Below, in pieces: positions 34,750 to 44,660 of a stretch of 64,000 bases of DNA. Both the position numbers and the translations under genes were made by a program. A model generated the notes under the pieces. The model was given only the letters and a program-made list of their open reading frames with translations, was not told the DNA's origin and ran no database searches. This DNA comes from Blumeriella jaapii (taxonomy: Eukaryota; Ascomycota; Leotiomycetes; Helotiales; Drepanopezizaceae). The DNA lies in contig VWND01000025.1 of assembly GCA_009599575.1 (NCBI GenBank), positions 310,001-374,000 on the forward strand, written 5' to 3'. How positions within the stretch are numbered: the first letter of the stretch is position 1; each line of letters starts with the position of its first letter.

Positions 34750-36100
34750 ATCGTTCGGCTGTTTTCAAACCTTTTCAGAAGGTTTTTTTTTTTCAGAAGT
34801 ATAATCGCTTTGGTCGGAATCGTCGTCGGATTCGCTGGAATCGGAATTGCTATTTAATTTAAAATTTAAAAAATAAATTTGCTAATTTCTTTTATAAAAT
34901 CGTTTTAACCGGTTAGCGGCGAACGTTTCTTTCAGTTTTGTTTTATCGAGTTCCGTAAGCTTATAATAACTTTTATTTAACTCGGCCTCGCATATTTCGT
35001 AAAATCCGAGTTATTTATAATTAAATTTAATATCGGCCGATTTGTCGATAACGCGCTGGACGTCGTAAGCTAAAACCAGATCTTTTTTTTTAATTAGCGT
35101 TTTTTTTAGAACTTTGGTTTTATTTCAGACTTTTTTAGCTGCCTTTTTATACTTTTTTTTTTTTAAAATTATTTTTTTTATATTTATATCGCGGTAATTT
35201 AATTATTTAAATTTTATTGCTAATAAATCTGCTTTCGTTTTTATTTTAACCACGTTATAAAATTTTTATACAAGCTATTTTATTTTCAAAAGCAATCGAA
35301 CGTTTTTGCCGTATTAAATAAAAAATAAAATCATTTTAATAAAAACGTATATATATATGCGTATAACAAAAAGCATTTCCGAAAATTTCCGCGACCAACG
35401 CTTATAATTTCTTCGAATAGCTTTTAAAAAGCCGTTAAGAATATTTTTATAGCTTCGTTTAACGGATCCGTTGTTTTTCGAATTATAAGCTGAAATTTAA
35501 ATACGTTAGATCCCGTATTTTTTTGTAAAAATCTCGACAACGCTTTTATTTTCGGGTTTATTATCGACGTTCAATTTGCCAAATAAACCGTATCGATATA
35601 CAACGTTTTTTTAAAAAAAGATCGCTATAGCTTCGGAAATAGCGTTTCGGAAAAATCGCTTTTTAAGCTATTTAAATAAATCGTTAATAGCGAATACAAA
35701 ATATATATGCCCGCGATCGGTGGTCGGTACGCGTATAATATCGAAATTGATTTTCTTCCAGATTCTAGAAAACCACGTCGAATATAATAAGTTTTTTTTC
35801 GGCCAAATTTTCGTTTTTGATAAAAAATGCAGTTTTTAATAAAGGTTTTGCAATTTTCGAAACATTTTTTTTATTAAAAATTGTTTTTGGTTCGGTGATA
35901 AATGGCTTTAGCTTTTTTATAAAACACTTTTTCGTAAGCTTTTTTTATGATTTGAAACTTATCGGCTTTATTATTTATTATTAAGCGTTTTTGATATATA
36001 TTGTTTTTTATTTTGTATAATTTTCTGTCGGCTAAAATATAATCGAAAGCCTGGTTTTTAAATAATTTAAACTAATGGTTTGGCACGTTAAATAATTTAA
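34750..36100 (-). pseudogene. Element C integrase and pol C-terminus relic
   Basis: The minus strand reads the zinc-binding domain of gypsy integrases: KLYKIKNNIYQKRLIINNKADK, then an Ala-Tyr-Glu-Lys stretch in place of the His block, then NCKTFIKNCIFYQKRK, where the Cys pair is partly kept. A VDVVHMP-like start of the core follows near 35750, RIP-mutated. The region ends in a Ser/Asp-rich tail (SNSDSSESDDDSDQSDY, about 34855-34805). An open stretch at 36072-36302 lies just upstream. Confidence 0.65.
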
Positions 36101-36979
36101 ATAAAATGATTAAATAATATACGATTAAATAAAAATCTTCGGTTTCGTAATTATCGATTAAAAGTTTATTTTTATCGCTAATCGGCTTATTTCGATCGTT
36201 TTCGGTCAAATTTATTCGCGATACTAGCCGAAATAATAACGCGAATGCTTTTTCGGCCCGAGAATTAATATTTTTTATTCGCGGTGTCAGCCGAAATAGC
36301 AACGCGAATAATTTTGGTTTTGTAAAATTAAAAGCGCAAATAGCAAAGCAGCCGATTTCGTTAGCGATTTATTCGTCGATATTTTATTCGTTTTATTTAG
36401 CGAAGTCAGACGGATAAAAGCGTTTTCGTTTGGAAAAGCCGTTTGCCGTTGTATTAATTATTTTTTTAATATATTTAATTTCGAAATTTATAAATCGCAT
36501 TTAAGCTATTTAATTAATAACGAGCGCTTTTAGTAAATCATTGGCTTTTCCGTTTAATTGGTCGATAAAAACTTTTGCGTTTGTTTCCAAAATAAAATAT
36601 ACGCCGTACAGCTCGCTTTTTATTTTTTTTATTATTTTAAAAACATTTCGATATTTTCGTTTAATAGCATCGTAGCGTGCTTTTGCGAAAAATTATAAGC
36701 CGCTTTCGAATCGTGAAAAATGCCGTTTTTTGTTTTTATCGATTTATTGCAATACAGCTTTCTAACCGAAAATATTAGCGTCGATAATTAAAATAATTTT
36801 TTTTGCGTTTAGGTTGTAATCGATTCGCATAAACGATAAAGCCGATAAAATCGTTTTTAAAAACTTTTATAGTTTTGCTTTATTTTTTTTTCTAAACGAA
36901 ATCGACTTTTTTTTTTATCGTGGCGTAAATAAATGCAGCTTTTTAAAAAAAGTTTTTAATTCAATTGCGATAGTAAATC

Positions 36980-37750
36980 ATAACGTTAATAAAAGCTCTA
37001 GCTTCGGTGATATTTTTACACTTTTTTTATTCGTAAATTTTTTTAATTTTTTTTCGTTGAAAATAGCGGCCAGCGTTATTAATTATATAACCAACGATAT
37101 TTATTTCGGACATGCAAAATTTTAATCGAGGGCCAATAATAGTCTTAGCTTTTTCGAAGCAAACCATAATTTTATCGATGTTTTAAATATATTTTATTAT
37201 ATAACGTCGAATTTTAAAAAAGATTTTTTTATTATTGTAATATAATTTAAGACTTTTAATTTCGACGTCGTTAACGTAAAAAAAAGCAATATCGAAAATG
37301 CAAATTATAAAAACTTTATATACGATTTTTACGAATTAAGCGATTGAATTAATAGCTTTTATAAATACTTTCGTTATGCGCAGTAGACCGATTAGAATTT
37401 AAATGGCCGTTATGTTTCGAAATCGTAAATTAAAAATTAAATAATCGTAGCCGGAAAATAAATCGAAAAAAAAAGCGATCGTTAATCCTGCGAATTCGTT
37501 TGAAAATTAATCGACGTTAAATAGCACGTTGGCGTTTCGTATCGTTATTTTGTTTATTTCGACGATTGCGATAATAAATTTATAAATACTTTTTTTTTTT
37601 TTCGCAACGATAAATTATTTGTTTTTATATGGGCCGTAGCAGAATTCGAAGATTTTTTGTTTAATTCGTTTTTTTAACATTTCGATTATTTTATTTTAAA
37701 AAGTTTTAAGAATTGAAAAGGTTTTTTTTTACCAGGCTTTATAAAGCACG
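36980..37750 (-). pseudogene. Element C reverse transcriptase relic
   Basis: The minus strand carries blocks of a known fungal gypsy RT type in order: a Phe-Cys-Tyr-Gly-Pro-Tyr-Lys-Asn block, a Phe-Ile-Val-Ala-Lys-Lys block, FDLFSGYDY, a Gly-Leu-Leu-Arg-Ile-Thr block, and FFYVNDVEIKS at about 37256-37288. In the last, the first catalytic Asp reads Asn. Stops are frequent. Confidence 0.75.
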
Positions 37751-38462
37751 GTTTTAATATCGATATAAAGCGTAACGTTAAAGCTGAATTGGCTTATTTC
37801 GGTAAAATCGAAAATTATAGCTTTTTCCCGGTTGCGTAGAATTTTGTATAAAATCTTTTTTTTTTTTGGCAAAAGTTAGATTCCGATTGCTAAATTATCA
37901 AATCGTTTTGTAAATCGGCTGCCAGATAATAAGCTGAAAAATCGGCCGGTGATAAATCTTTCGAATTCGCTAATAATTAATTAAAATGATTTTGTTATTT
38001 TATCTTTTTTAAATTAATCGTTTATTTTTTCGGAAATATTTCCACCGGATTCGCTAAGATTTACGAATCGTATTTTATCAGCTTTACGCTTGTAAAAAAT
38101 GCTGATATTAATACAAAAAAATAAAATATATAAGTCGGGTTTATTTAATACGAAAACGAAATTTTCGGAATTTTTATTTCCGAATTGATAGCTAAAAATA
38201 TTAATATTAGCTAATTTTATTCGCGGTGCCATTTCGATTAATAACGCGAATGCTTTTAGCCGAGTATTTTCTAAGTTTTATTATAGCCCAGCATTTGTTT
38301 TAAAATTAAAGCCGGCTATTCGTTTTCCGATAAAACGTCGATTAAAAAAATTTTATCGCCGGCGACGGTGATTTAATTTTAAAAAGACCGGTTTCAATTC
38401 CAAAAAAAGGCTTTTATTTGGCCGTTTTCGGTGTATTTAAAGCTAACGAAACTTTCCAGGAT

Positions 38463-38732
38463 TTAAGGCATTTCAAAAATAATAGAATGAAAGCATTTTT
38501 TTATTATTAAAAAATTTTTATAAATAATAATACTTTTAATATCGATTTTTATATTTCGTACAATTTTATTAAATTCAATCGTATTTTTATTAACGGTAGT
38601 GTAAATTATTCGCTTATCGATAATAATCGAGATATTATTAGCTTCGGCTGTTTTCTGATTTATGCAATTGATTTCGGTTTTATTATCGAATAAAACGAGG
38701 GCGATCGTACTTTTTTCAAGTATAATTTTCAT
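38463..38732 (-). pseudogene. Element C aspartic protease relic
   Basis: An 89-codon open stretch with Val-Leu-Phe-Asp-Asn-Lys-Thr-Glu at its start and Ser-Ile-Ile-Phe-Glu-Met-Pro at its end. This matches the layout of retropepsin-like domains (active-site loop near the N-terminus, hydrophobic Gly-Met/Gln-Pro near the end). The Gly of the active-site triad is missing. The protease would have cut the element polyprotein. Confidence 0.6.
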
Positions 38733-40633
38733 TTTAACGCTTTTATAGCCGTATAAAAGCAGTTTCGTCGTTTTGACTTTTGAGTTTTTATGGCGAGAGC
38801 CAAAAAGCTGATTTTTTCCGAGGATTTTTTCCTATCGGCTAAATTAATTACGGTGTTGTAAATTTCTTTTTAGTTTTTTTTTAATTTAAAATCGTTTTTT
38901 TTTCGAGTGATTTTAACTTTTTCGTTTTTTTTTAATACAGGGATTTGTTTATTAATAATTTTGTCGAATTTTTCTTTTGTATTAAATAAATCGCTGAATT
39001 TTAATTTAATTTTTTGTTTTATAATCCGTTTAATAGCTTCGTCGACGGCTTCGGAGCTGATATATTTATCGATTTATTTTTCGCTTCGCATTAGTGGTAA
39101 GCGCTTAAAAGCTGATACTTTTTGAATAATTTAAACCGAAATGTCGGTGTCGATATTTTTTATATCGTCGTTAATTTTTTCTATTATAAGCGTTTTTCTG
39201 ATGGTTTTATCGGTTTCTTTTCGAATTTCAAAATCTTTTTTCTTTTCGATTTTAACGTTTTTTTTTATATCAGTTAATTTGGCAAATAAAACAAAAGCAT
39301 TTTGCTTTCTTATAATTCGCTAGCTTAATTGTACAGCCATAATATTTGCAAATGCGATATTTGCATTAGCAATATATGTATTTGTTTTTTATTTATATAT
39401 TTAAATTCCATTTATATTTAAAATAAAGGTTTTCTTTTTAATTAATACGCTTTTTGGAATGTTTTTTTTTTTATTAGTAAAAATCGTTTTTGCATCCTTC
39501 CTGTTTTTTAAATAATCGTTCTATTTCGTATCTTTTATTTTTAAGCGAATAATATTTAATCAGCTCTGATTTTTAGCTTTGTTAAAAAGGCCTATTTCTG
39601 CTTCCGTCGGTCCGAAGCAAATCGCTTTATATTTATTAATATAACAGATTTTATTATTTATACAAAAATTAAATGCTTTGTATTTTAAACGAATATAAGG
39701 TTTTTCGCAGTGAATTTTTTTATTATTACAAAATTTATATTTAAGGCCACAGAATCTGTTTTGATAATTATTTTTACCATTTTGGTAGCTGCGATTTTGA
39801 TTTCCGCGTTGGTTTTCTTTCCTCTGATAATCGTTATTATAATTAATGTTTCGCTAATTCTAATCGCTAGCATAAAAAGGTTGCCACTAAGCAGCTATTA
39901 TTTTTACGATAGCTTGGCGAAGCTGATCGCTTCGTGCATTTTAAAAAGAATAATTGTTGTAAAGCCTATTTTGATCGTTTTTATTATTTGAATTAGCGTA
40001 AAAAAGTTTCTTCTGCTGTTGCATAAAACCTTCGATTTTGCTTTAAAATCTTTGAATTTTAATATCGATAAATTTTAATACGAAAGTTTCGATATTTTTG
40101 TCAAGCTTTTTCAAGTTAATAAATTTTGCAAAACGATTGAATAATATAATAATTGATTGTTTTTTGGCGATTTCGGTAACTTTTAGTGGCTGGGTATATT
40201 TTTGCACTAAAGCTTCTACGTTTTTTTTATAAATAAGGGAAAAAGATTTTTTTTGGTTTATAGCTTCGATAATACGTTCGCTTTGGTTTTGTTTAAAAAC
40301 GAATTTTATAAATTTGAAATACTAATCGAAGGTTTTAAGGTTTTGTTTATTAATTTTAAAATGTTTAATAGTTTTGTTGCGAATGCTGATTGGAAGGCCA
40401 AATAAAAACAATTTTTTTTATTTAATTTCGCTTAAGACTTTTTTGTTAACGAAAACGTTAGAAACTTTGATATAAATACGATAATAAGTTTTAAGTTTTT
40501 TGGCTTAGCGAATTGTTATAACAAACTGTTTAAGAAAAGCGATAGTATCGCGAATTTGCTAGCGATCGTAGTTTCGGAATTCCGATTTTAAGGTTTTAAT
40601 TAGCTTACGCCAGTTTCGAGTTTTAATAGCCTT

Positions 40634-40852
40634 TTATTTATTTATCGATTTAATAATATTTTTGATAATTAGGTTATAGTAGCGAAGGAGTTTATCGAAT
40701 ATTTCAGTTTTAAAAACTTCGAAATTCTTATAGGTTTTTTTATATTTTTCGATAAAGTCGGTAATATTGGCGCTATTAAATAAGGGTGCATCAAAGGAGC
40801 CAGGAAAGAGTATGCGGCCTCGCATAAAAAAACGAAAAGCGTCGTTATTCAT
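40634..40852 (-). pseudogene. Element C gag relic
   Basis: A 72-codon open stretch resembling the N-terminal part of fungal gypsy Gag proteins (Phe-Pro-Gly-Ser-Phe-Asp-Ala-Pro followed by Asn-Ile-Thr-Asp-Phe-Ile-Glu-Lys-Tyr). It lies about 750 bp inside the 5' LTR, as expected for gag. Confidence 0.55.
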
Positions 40853-41596
40853 AGTATTAATAAAAGTATTAGTTGGGTTTAAATTAAACGAATAAATGTT
40901 TTTTAGAATTGTAAATTAAAAATTTTTAATATAAGAGAAATCGTTTTTAATAAAAAAGCTATTAAGAAAGTCTTTGTGTTTTTTAAAAAAATTGAATAAA
41001 ATAAGATTGCGTTCAAATATTTAAATAATATATTAAAAAACTTGTTTTTTAATAAATTAACTGGATTGATATAATATTGCTATATAATCTACGATTTCGA
41101 TATTCCGTGGCTTAAGCCAATATACGTACAGCCATCTTTTTACTACTTTTAATAAAAAGCCGCAAATTGTAATTGCCACAATTACAAAGCGTAAGATCAG
41201 AAGATTGAATTTTCGCCAAGCGTTTGACCAAAAAAAATTTAATTTAGAAAAGCCGAACGCAGCGGTCGAAGCGTACGAACCAATATTCGATTTGTTATTT
41301 TTAAATAAAAAAGCGATTTTCGAGCTTTAAACTTCGCACGGTTCAGAATTGCCTGACCGTAATTTCAAACGTTTCTGAAATATGTTGCATTTTTGTAATT
41401 TAATAATTATGCGTAAAATAAAAAAAATTATTAAAAATCTTTTATATAATACAACTGCGAACAATATTATATAAAAGGTTTTTTAAGCCGTAATAGCGAA
41501 ATATCGAAATCGATTTTAACTGCGAATTTAAAAAATGCATCGGCGAATATATAAAAACGAAACACCGAAATTTAAATCCCTGCGTAAATTATCAAA

Positions 41597-41862
41597 TGTA
41601 AAAATAGATAGGAAAACCAGATTAATACGGCTATATGTCGGTGGGTAAAATAATCTAAAGAATTTTTAGAAAAAATTAAAAAAAGAAAAGAAAAATAAGT
41701 AAAAGTATGAATTAAACTGCGTGCTTATGATATTATCTAAAGGAATGCTTTGCTTTTATATCTGTTAAAAGTAGTCAGTGGCAGGGGGTCTCGGAAAGGT
41801 CCATGCCTCGACCATAGCTAAAACTACCAACTCCCATTAATACAAGGTATCACCGTTTTACA
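41597..41862 (-). repeat. 5' LTR of element C
   Basis: 266 bp with TGTAAAA...TTTTACA termini. Its right part (41775-41860) is hardly RIP-mutated compared with the left. Confidence 0.85.
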
Positions 41863-42260
41863 ATATATTTATAACTTTTATATACGCATTTCGGCTAATA
41901 TGCTGGCAGTTTTTTGCAGGCTTTTTTATGCTTTTATCGTTTTTGCGTCGAAAACGTAAAAATAATCGTTTATCGAATCGTATTTAAACGTTATTTATTT
42001 GCGGTTCTGATATATAACGTATTCGTAGCTTACGAAATAAGCGCCGTTTTTATACTTTTCGCAGCCGTTCGAAAAAATCGTAACGTTTCCGAAAGATAAT
42101 TTTGCTTATTATTTTTTAAAAATTTCCGCGGCTTTTTTTTTTAACGCTTATAATAAAATCGATACGGCTACCGAACGAAAAATGCGAAGCAATTAATTTA
42201 AATCGTAAAATTTATAAAAAAATATCGCCGAAGCGCTGAATTTTCGTTTTGGCGGCCATA
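41863..42260 (-). mobile_element. LINE copy L1 (piece 3 of 3)
   Basis: Matches the reverse complement of L2 from about 17575 leftward to about 17165: TTTATATACGCATTTCGG on the plus strand against 17545-17570, and TTTTCGTTTTGGCGGC against 17178-17195. It ends at a B-family LTR fragment, so the 5' truncation point of L1 cannot be told apart from a later deletion. Confidence 0.75.
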
Positions 42261-42358
42261 TAGAAATATAAAAGGTAGAAATCAGTCTGATTATCAACCC
42301 AACCTTATCTGAGCTCTATTATCTGAACTAGTGTTTCCCTGCCTTTTCAATCCTTATA
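42261..42358 (+). repeat. Truncated B-family LTR (3' 98 bp)
   Basis: TAGAAATATAAAAGGTAG through TCCTTATA matches the last 98 bp of the B1 3' LTR (10646-10745). The preceding 315 bp of the LTR are missing. It abuts A-family internal sequence on its right. Confidence 0.8.
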
Positions 42359-42652
42359 CTAGCGTAAAAAAAAGTTATTAATAATATAACGATTTAATTA
42401 ATCGGAAGGCTGGAAAATCAATTAATTAATCGCCGTATTTATATAATATAAAAAACGAGCTTTTGGTTTTGTAATAAAAATATTTATTTAAAATCAATAA
42501 TTGCAAAAAAAAAAGGTTGCTAAAAGGAAAAAGCTTTATATATATAAATAATTTCCATAATTGATAGAAGACCCACCAGGAGACCAGGAAGCTTGCAGCT
42601 ATACGTAGTTGCTGGGGTGACACGAGAGGTGGCATAAGAGTGAGTCGTCACA
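42359..42652 (-). repeat. A-family LTR with a short internal stub
   Basis: 42385-42652 is a third copy of the element A LTR (268 bp). The 42359-42384 part matches the internal bases next to the A 5' LTR (30242-30265). Its outer end (about 42580-42652) is nearly free of RIP changes, while the inner end is strongly mutated. It is the last transposon sequence before normal-composition DNA. Confidence 0.8.
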
Positions 42653-43076
42653 AATTTAGCGATCCAAGTTGACTGATTTCAGCCTTTCGACTGGTTAGAT
42701 CGTGTCATATGGGCTGGCAGCCCACTATTACCTGATTATCCTGGACCAAAAAGTGGAAAACGAAAATTACAAAATAGAAAACCATAAGAAAAATCCAATC
42801 CAATCCAATCCAATTCAATCAAATCAAATTCGGGGTTGATATGGTAGGATGCAGAATGTGATTTTTTCTACGCCGGACTGAACTATGCGATGGTTCGTAC
42901 AAAACCATATTCCATGCCGCTGGAAACGCTCCGAGACAGGGTATCACTCGTTGATGACCAACGCCCTATAACACAAGTATAAGCGCATTCTCTTGCCGCT
43001 CGACAAAACGCCATCATGCCCAGTCCCGTCGCGATACAGCCAGACTAGAGCGTACCCTGCCTGGTGTTTGAATTCT
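42653..43076. other. Intergenic: edge of the AT-rich block, AATCC microsatellite
   Basis: Composition changes from RIP-type to balanced within about 100 bases. An AATCC repeat with degenerate continuation (AATCCAATCCAATCCAATCC, then AATTC/AATCA units) spans 42792-42830. I see no gene. The right part is the 3' flank of the NYN gene. Confidence 0.7.
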
Positions 43077-44660
43077 TTATGGATCCCCGTCATCGTCTGC
43101 ATCCTCGTCTTCATCTGCGTCTTCATCCTCATCCATTGCATCTGCACGCCACAGGCCTAGATTGGCGGCGGCAATATCGACCTTGGGAATGTAAACAGCA
43201 AGCATCTCCTCACAATAATGGTCAAGGTTGATGATTTTGAATTTCCCCGCCCATTTGCTGATCCAGTCCTTGCGTCGATATTCGTAACTGAGGCCTGAGC
43301 CCCAAGCGACTACCTCGACTTGCCATCCGCCCTGGAGAGCCCGTTCCACCATCCGAAGGAAGCCTCCCGAGTACTCTGCCTCGGCTGCGTCTCCGCTGGC
43401 AAGGACGAGGGTAGACGGTTTCGCGGTATCCACCAGGCTTTCCAGCATCTTCATCTGTAGTATTTCGTCCACGCCCTGTTCCTGCATCACCATGTGCGTT
43501 CCCATAGAGGACTCTGATGCGCTAGAGTACCCGGAAGTGACGTATCCAGAACCAGTTCCACGCTTCGCTTTCTTTGGGGTCGTGATTGGTTGAGGTTTGG
43601 CAACCCTAGCGAGAATGTTCACCTCATAATGGCAGGCCTTAGCATCCGCAAGATGGCTGGGCTGCTTCGCTGGGGTATCAATTCTCGGAAGGGTCGAGCC
43701 AAGGATCACACGCCTAGCTACACTCCTGCCTCTCTCGAGAATCATGGCAAGAGAGAAGAAGGCAAATGGCGGCGTTTTCACACGAGAATCTTCTGGGATG
43801 TTTCTCATCTGCTTGATTTTGTTGGCAAAGCCAATCATGATGTTGGAAAGGTCGACGAAGACATGGATTCCTTCGGCCGTAGTAAAGCCCAGCGGAAAAG
43901 GGCGCTGGCTGAGCTGCGCCTTTTCATCGAAGAAATGCTTGGATAATTTATCGAGGAGCCTCATTTGTTGTTCTTCCGAGGTGAGGGTGTAAAGCGGCTG
44001 GATAACGTTGGGACCGAGGTACAGCTTGCTCGGGGTGGGGGGAAGTGTTGCTGGTTGGAAGAGCTTGACTGAGGCTAGATCCACCGCCGGTCTGCGCGGG
44101 GAGAGTATAGAAGTTGGTCGGGTAGACTTGGTAGATCGTGAGATGCGTTTGGGTATGCCGAATAAGCCTTCGTCTTCAGTATCTAGCCCGAGGTTGTTGT
44201 GCGTAAAGGACTCTGCATCCACTGGTGGAATTGGCCCCTTCCTCGTAGCATCTTTTCCCAGAAATCGGTCTTCCTTGGAGATAGCATCTGGTTGTATCTC
44301 ATCCTGCCATCGGACTGCTTTCTTGAGATCTGAGAGCGCTAGATCCTCTAAATCATTATCATGGGTAGACGTTGGAGGCGTTGATCCGTCGGAAGACTTT
44401 GAGTCGCACGATGAACTTGAAAGGCGCCGCACGATGGGCGGAGGAATGTCAAGAGGTTTTCCGAGAAACGCGAGCAGCCTATCGAAGTCTCCTAAATGCT
44501 TGGGTACATCTGATTTCGGATCGTATTGTGCGGGGTCGTAGATGTCGAGCTGGGTTGTGGCGAGATCGGAATGAGTCGATCCAAAGGCTCGAGAGAAGTC
44601 GCGCGCAACATTCAACTCCCAAAGGCTGCCGGCTGTTTTGCTTTCCGAGTCTGAATCCAT
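43077..44660 (-). CDS. NYN-domain protein (putative PIN-like nuclease)
   Basis: A single-exon gene of 527 residues, starting at the ATG at 44660. The N-terminal half (1-260) is low-complexity and Ser/Pro-rich, with a conserved-looking KAVRWQDEI segment at 114-122. The NYN fold starts at HVFVDLSN (266-273, with acidic D270) and continues through MILERG (306-311), VDEILQMKM (397-405), LVLASGDAAEAEYSGGF (418-434) and WQVEVVAWG (446-454), ending near HYCEEML (481-487). NYN domains are PIN-like metal-dependent nucleases. The Asp-rich positions after beta strands 1 and 4 fit this, although the second motif reads SGDAAEAE. The C-terminus is a repetitive Asp/Glu tail (510-525). The substrate is unknown. 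It is the first intact gene next to the transposon block and shows no RIP-type changes. Confidence 0.85.
   Translation of the reverse strand: MDSDSESKTAGSLWELNVARDFSRAFGSTHSDLATTQLDIYDPAQYDPKSDVPKHLGDFDRLLAFLGKPLDIPPPIVRRLSSSSCDSKSSDGSTPPTSTHDNDLEDLALSDLKKAVRWQDEIQPDAISKEDRFLGKDATRKGPIPPVDAESFTHNNLGLDTEDEGLFGIPKRISRSTKSTRPTSILSPRRPAVDLASVKLFQPATLPPTPSKLYLGPNVIQPLYTLTSEEQQMRLLDKLSKHFFDEKAQLSQRPFPLGFTTAEGIHVFVDLSNIMIGFANKIKQMRNIPEDSRVKTPPFAFFSLAMILERGRSVARRVILGSTLPRIDTPAKQPSHLADAKACHYEVNILARVAKPQPITTPKKAKRGTGSGYVTSGYSSASESSMGTHMVMQEQGVDEILQMKMLESLVDTAKPSTLVLASGDAAEAEYSGGFLRMVERALQGGWQVEVVAWGSGLSYEYRRKDWISKWAGKFKIINLDHYCEEMLAVYIPKVDIAAANLGLWRADAMDEDEDADEDEDADDDGDP

Larger units (their letters stand above)
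30575..41862 (-). mobile_element. Gypsy element C, 11.3 kb, RIP-mutated, with extra region
   Basis: LTRs of 265 and 266 bp (30575-30839 and 41597-41862) start TGTAAAA and end TTTTACA. The flanks share ATATAT (30569-30574 and 41863-41868), though 4, 5 or 6 bp cannot be told apart in this simple sequence. Minus-strand order is gag (near 40850-40630), a possible zinc knuckle (near 39710), protease (38732-38463), reverse transcriptase (about 37750-36980), integrase (about 36100-35100) and an acidic pol tail ending near 34750. A further coding-like region (34150-30950) then follows before the 3' LTR. It is long for a gypsy element for that reason. Confidence 0.85.

Noticed and set aside
39710..39991. 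Hydrophobic plus-strand open stretch resembling a membrane protein
   Set aside because: AT-rich antisense of the element C gag/zinc-knuckle region. Ile/Phe/Leu codons are produced by the composition.
44008..44541. 177-codon open stretch opposite the NYN gene
   Set aside because: It is the antisense shadow of a gene with clear domain content on the minus strand.
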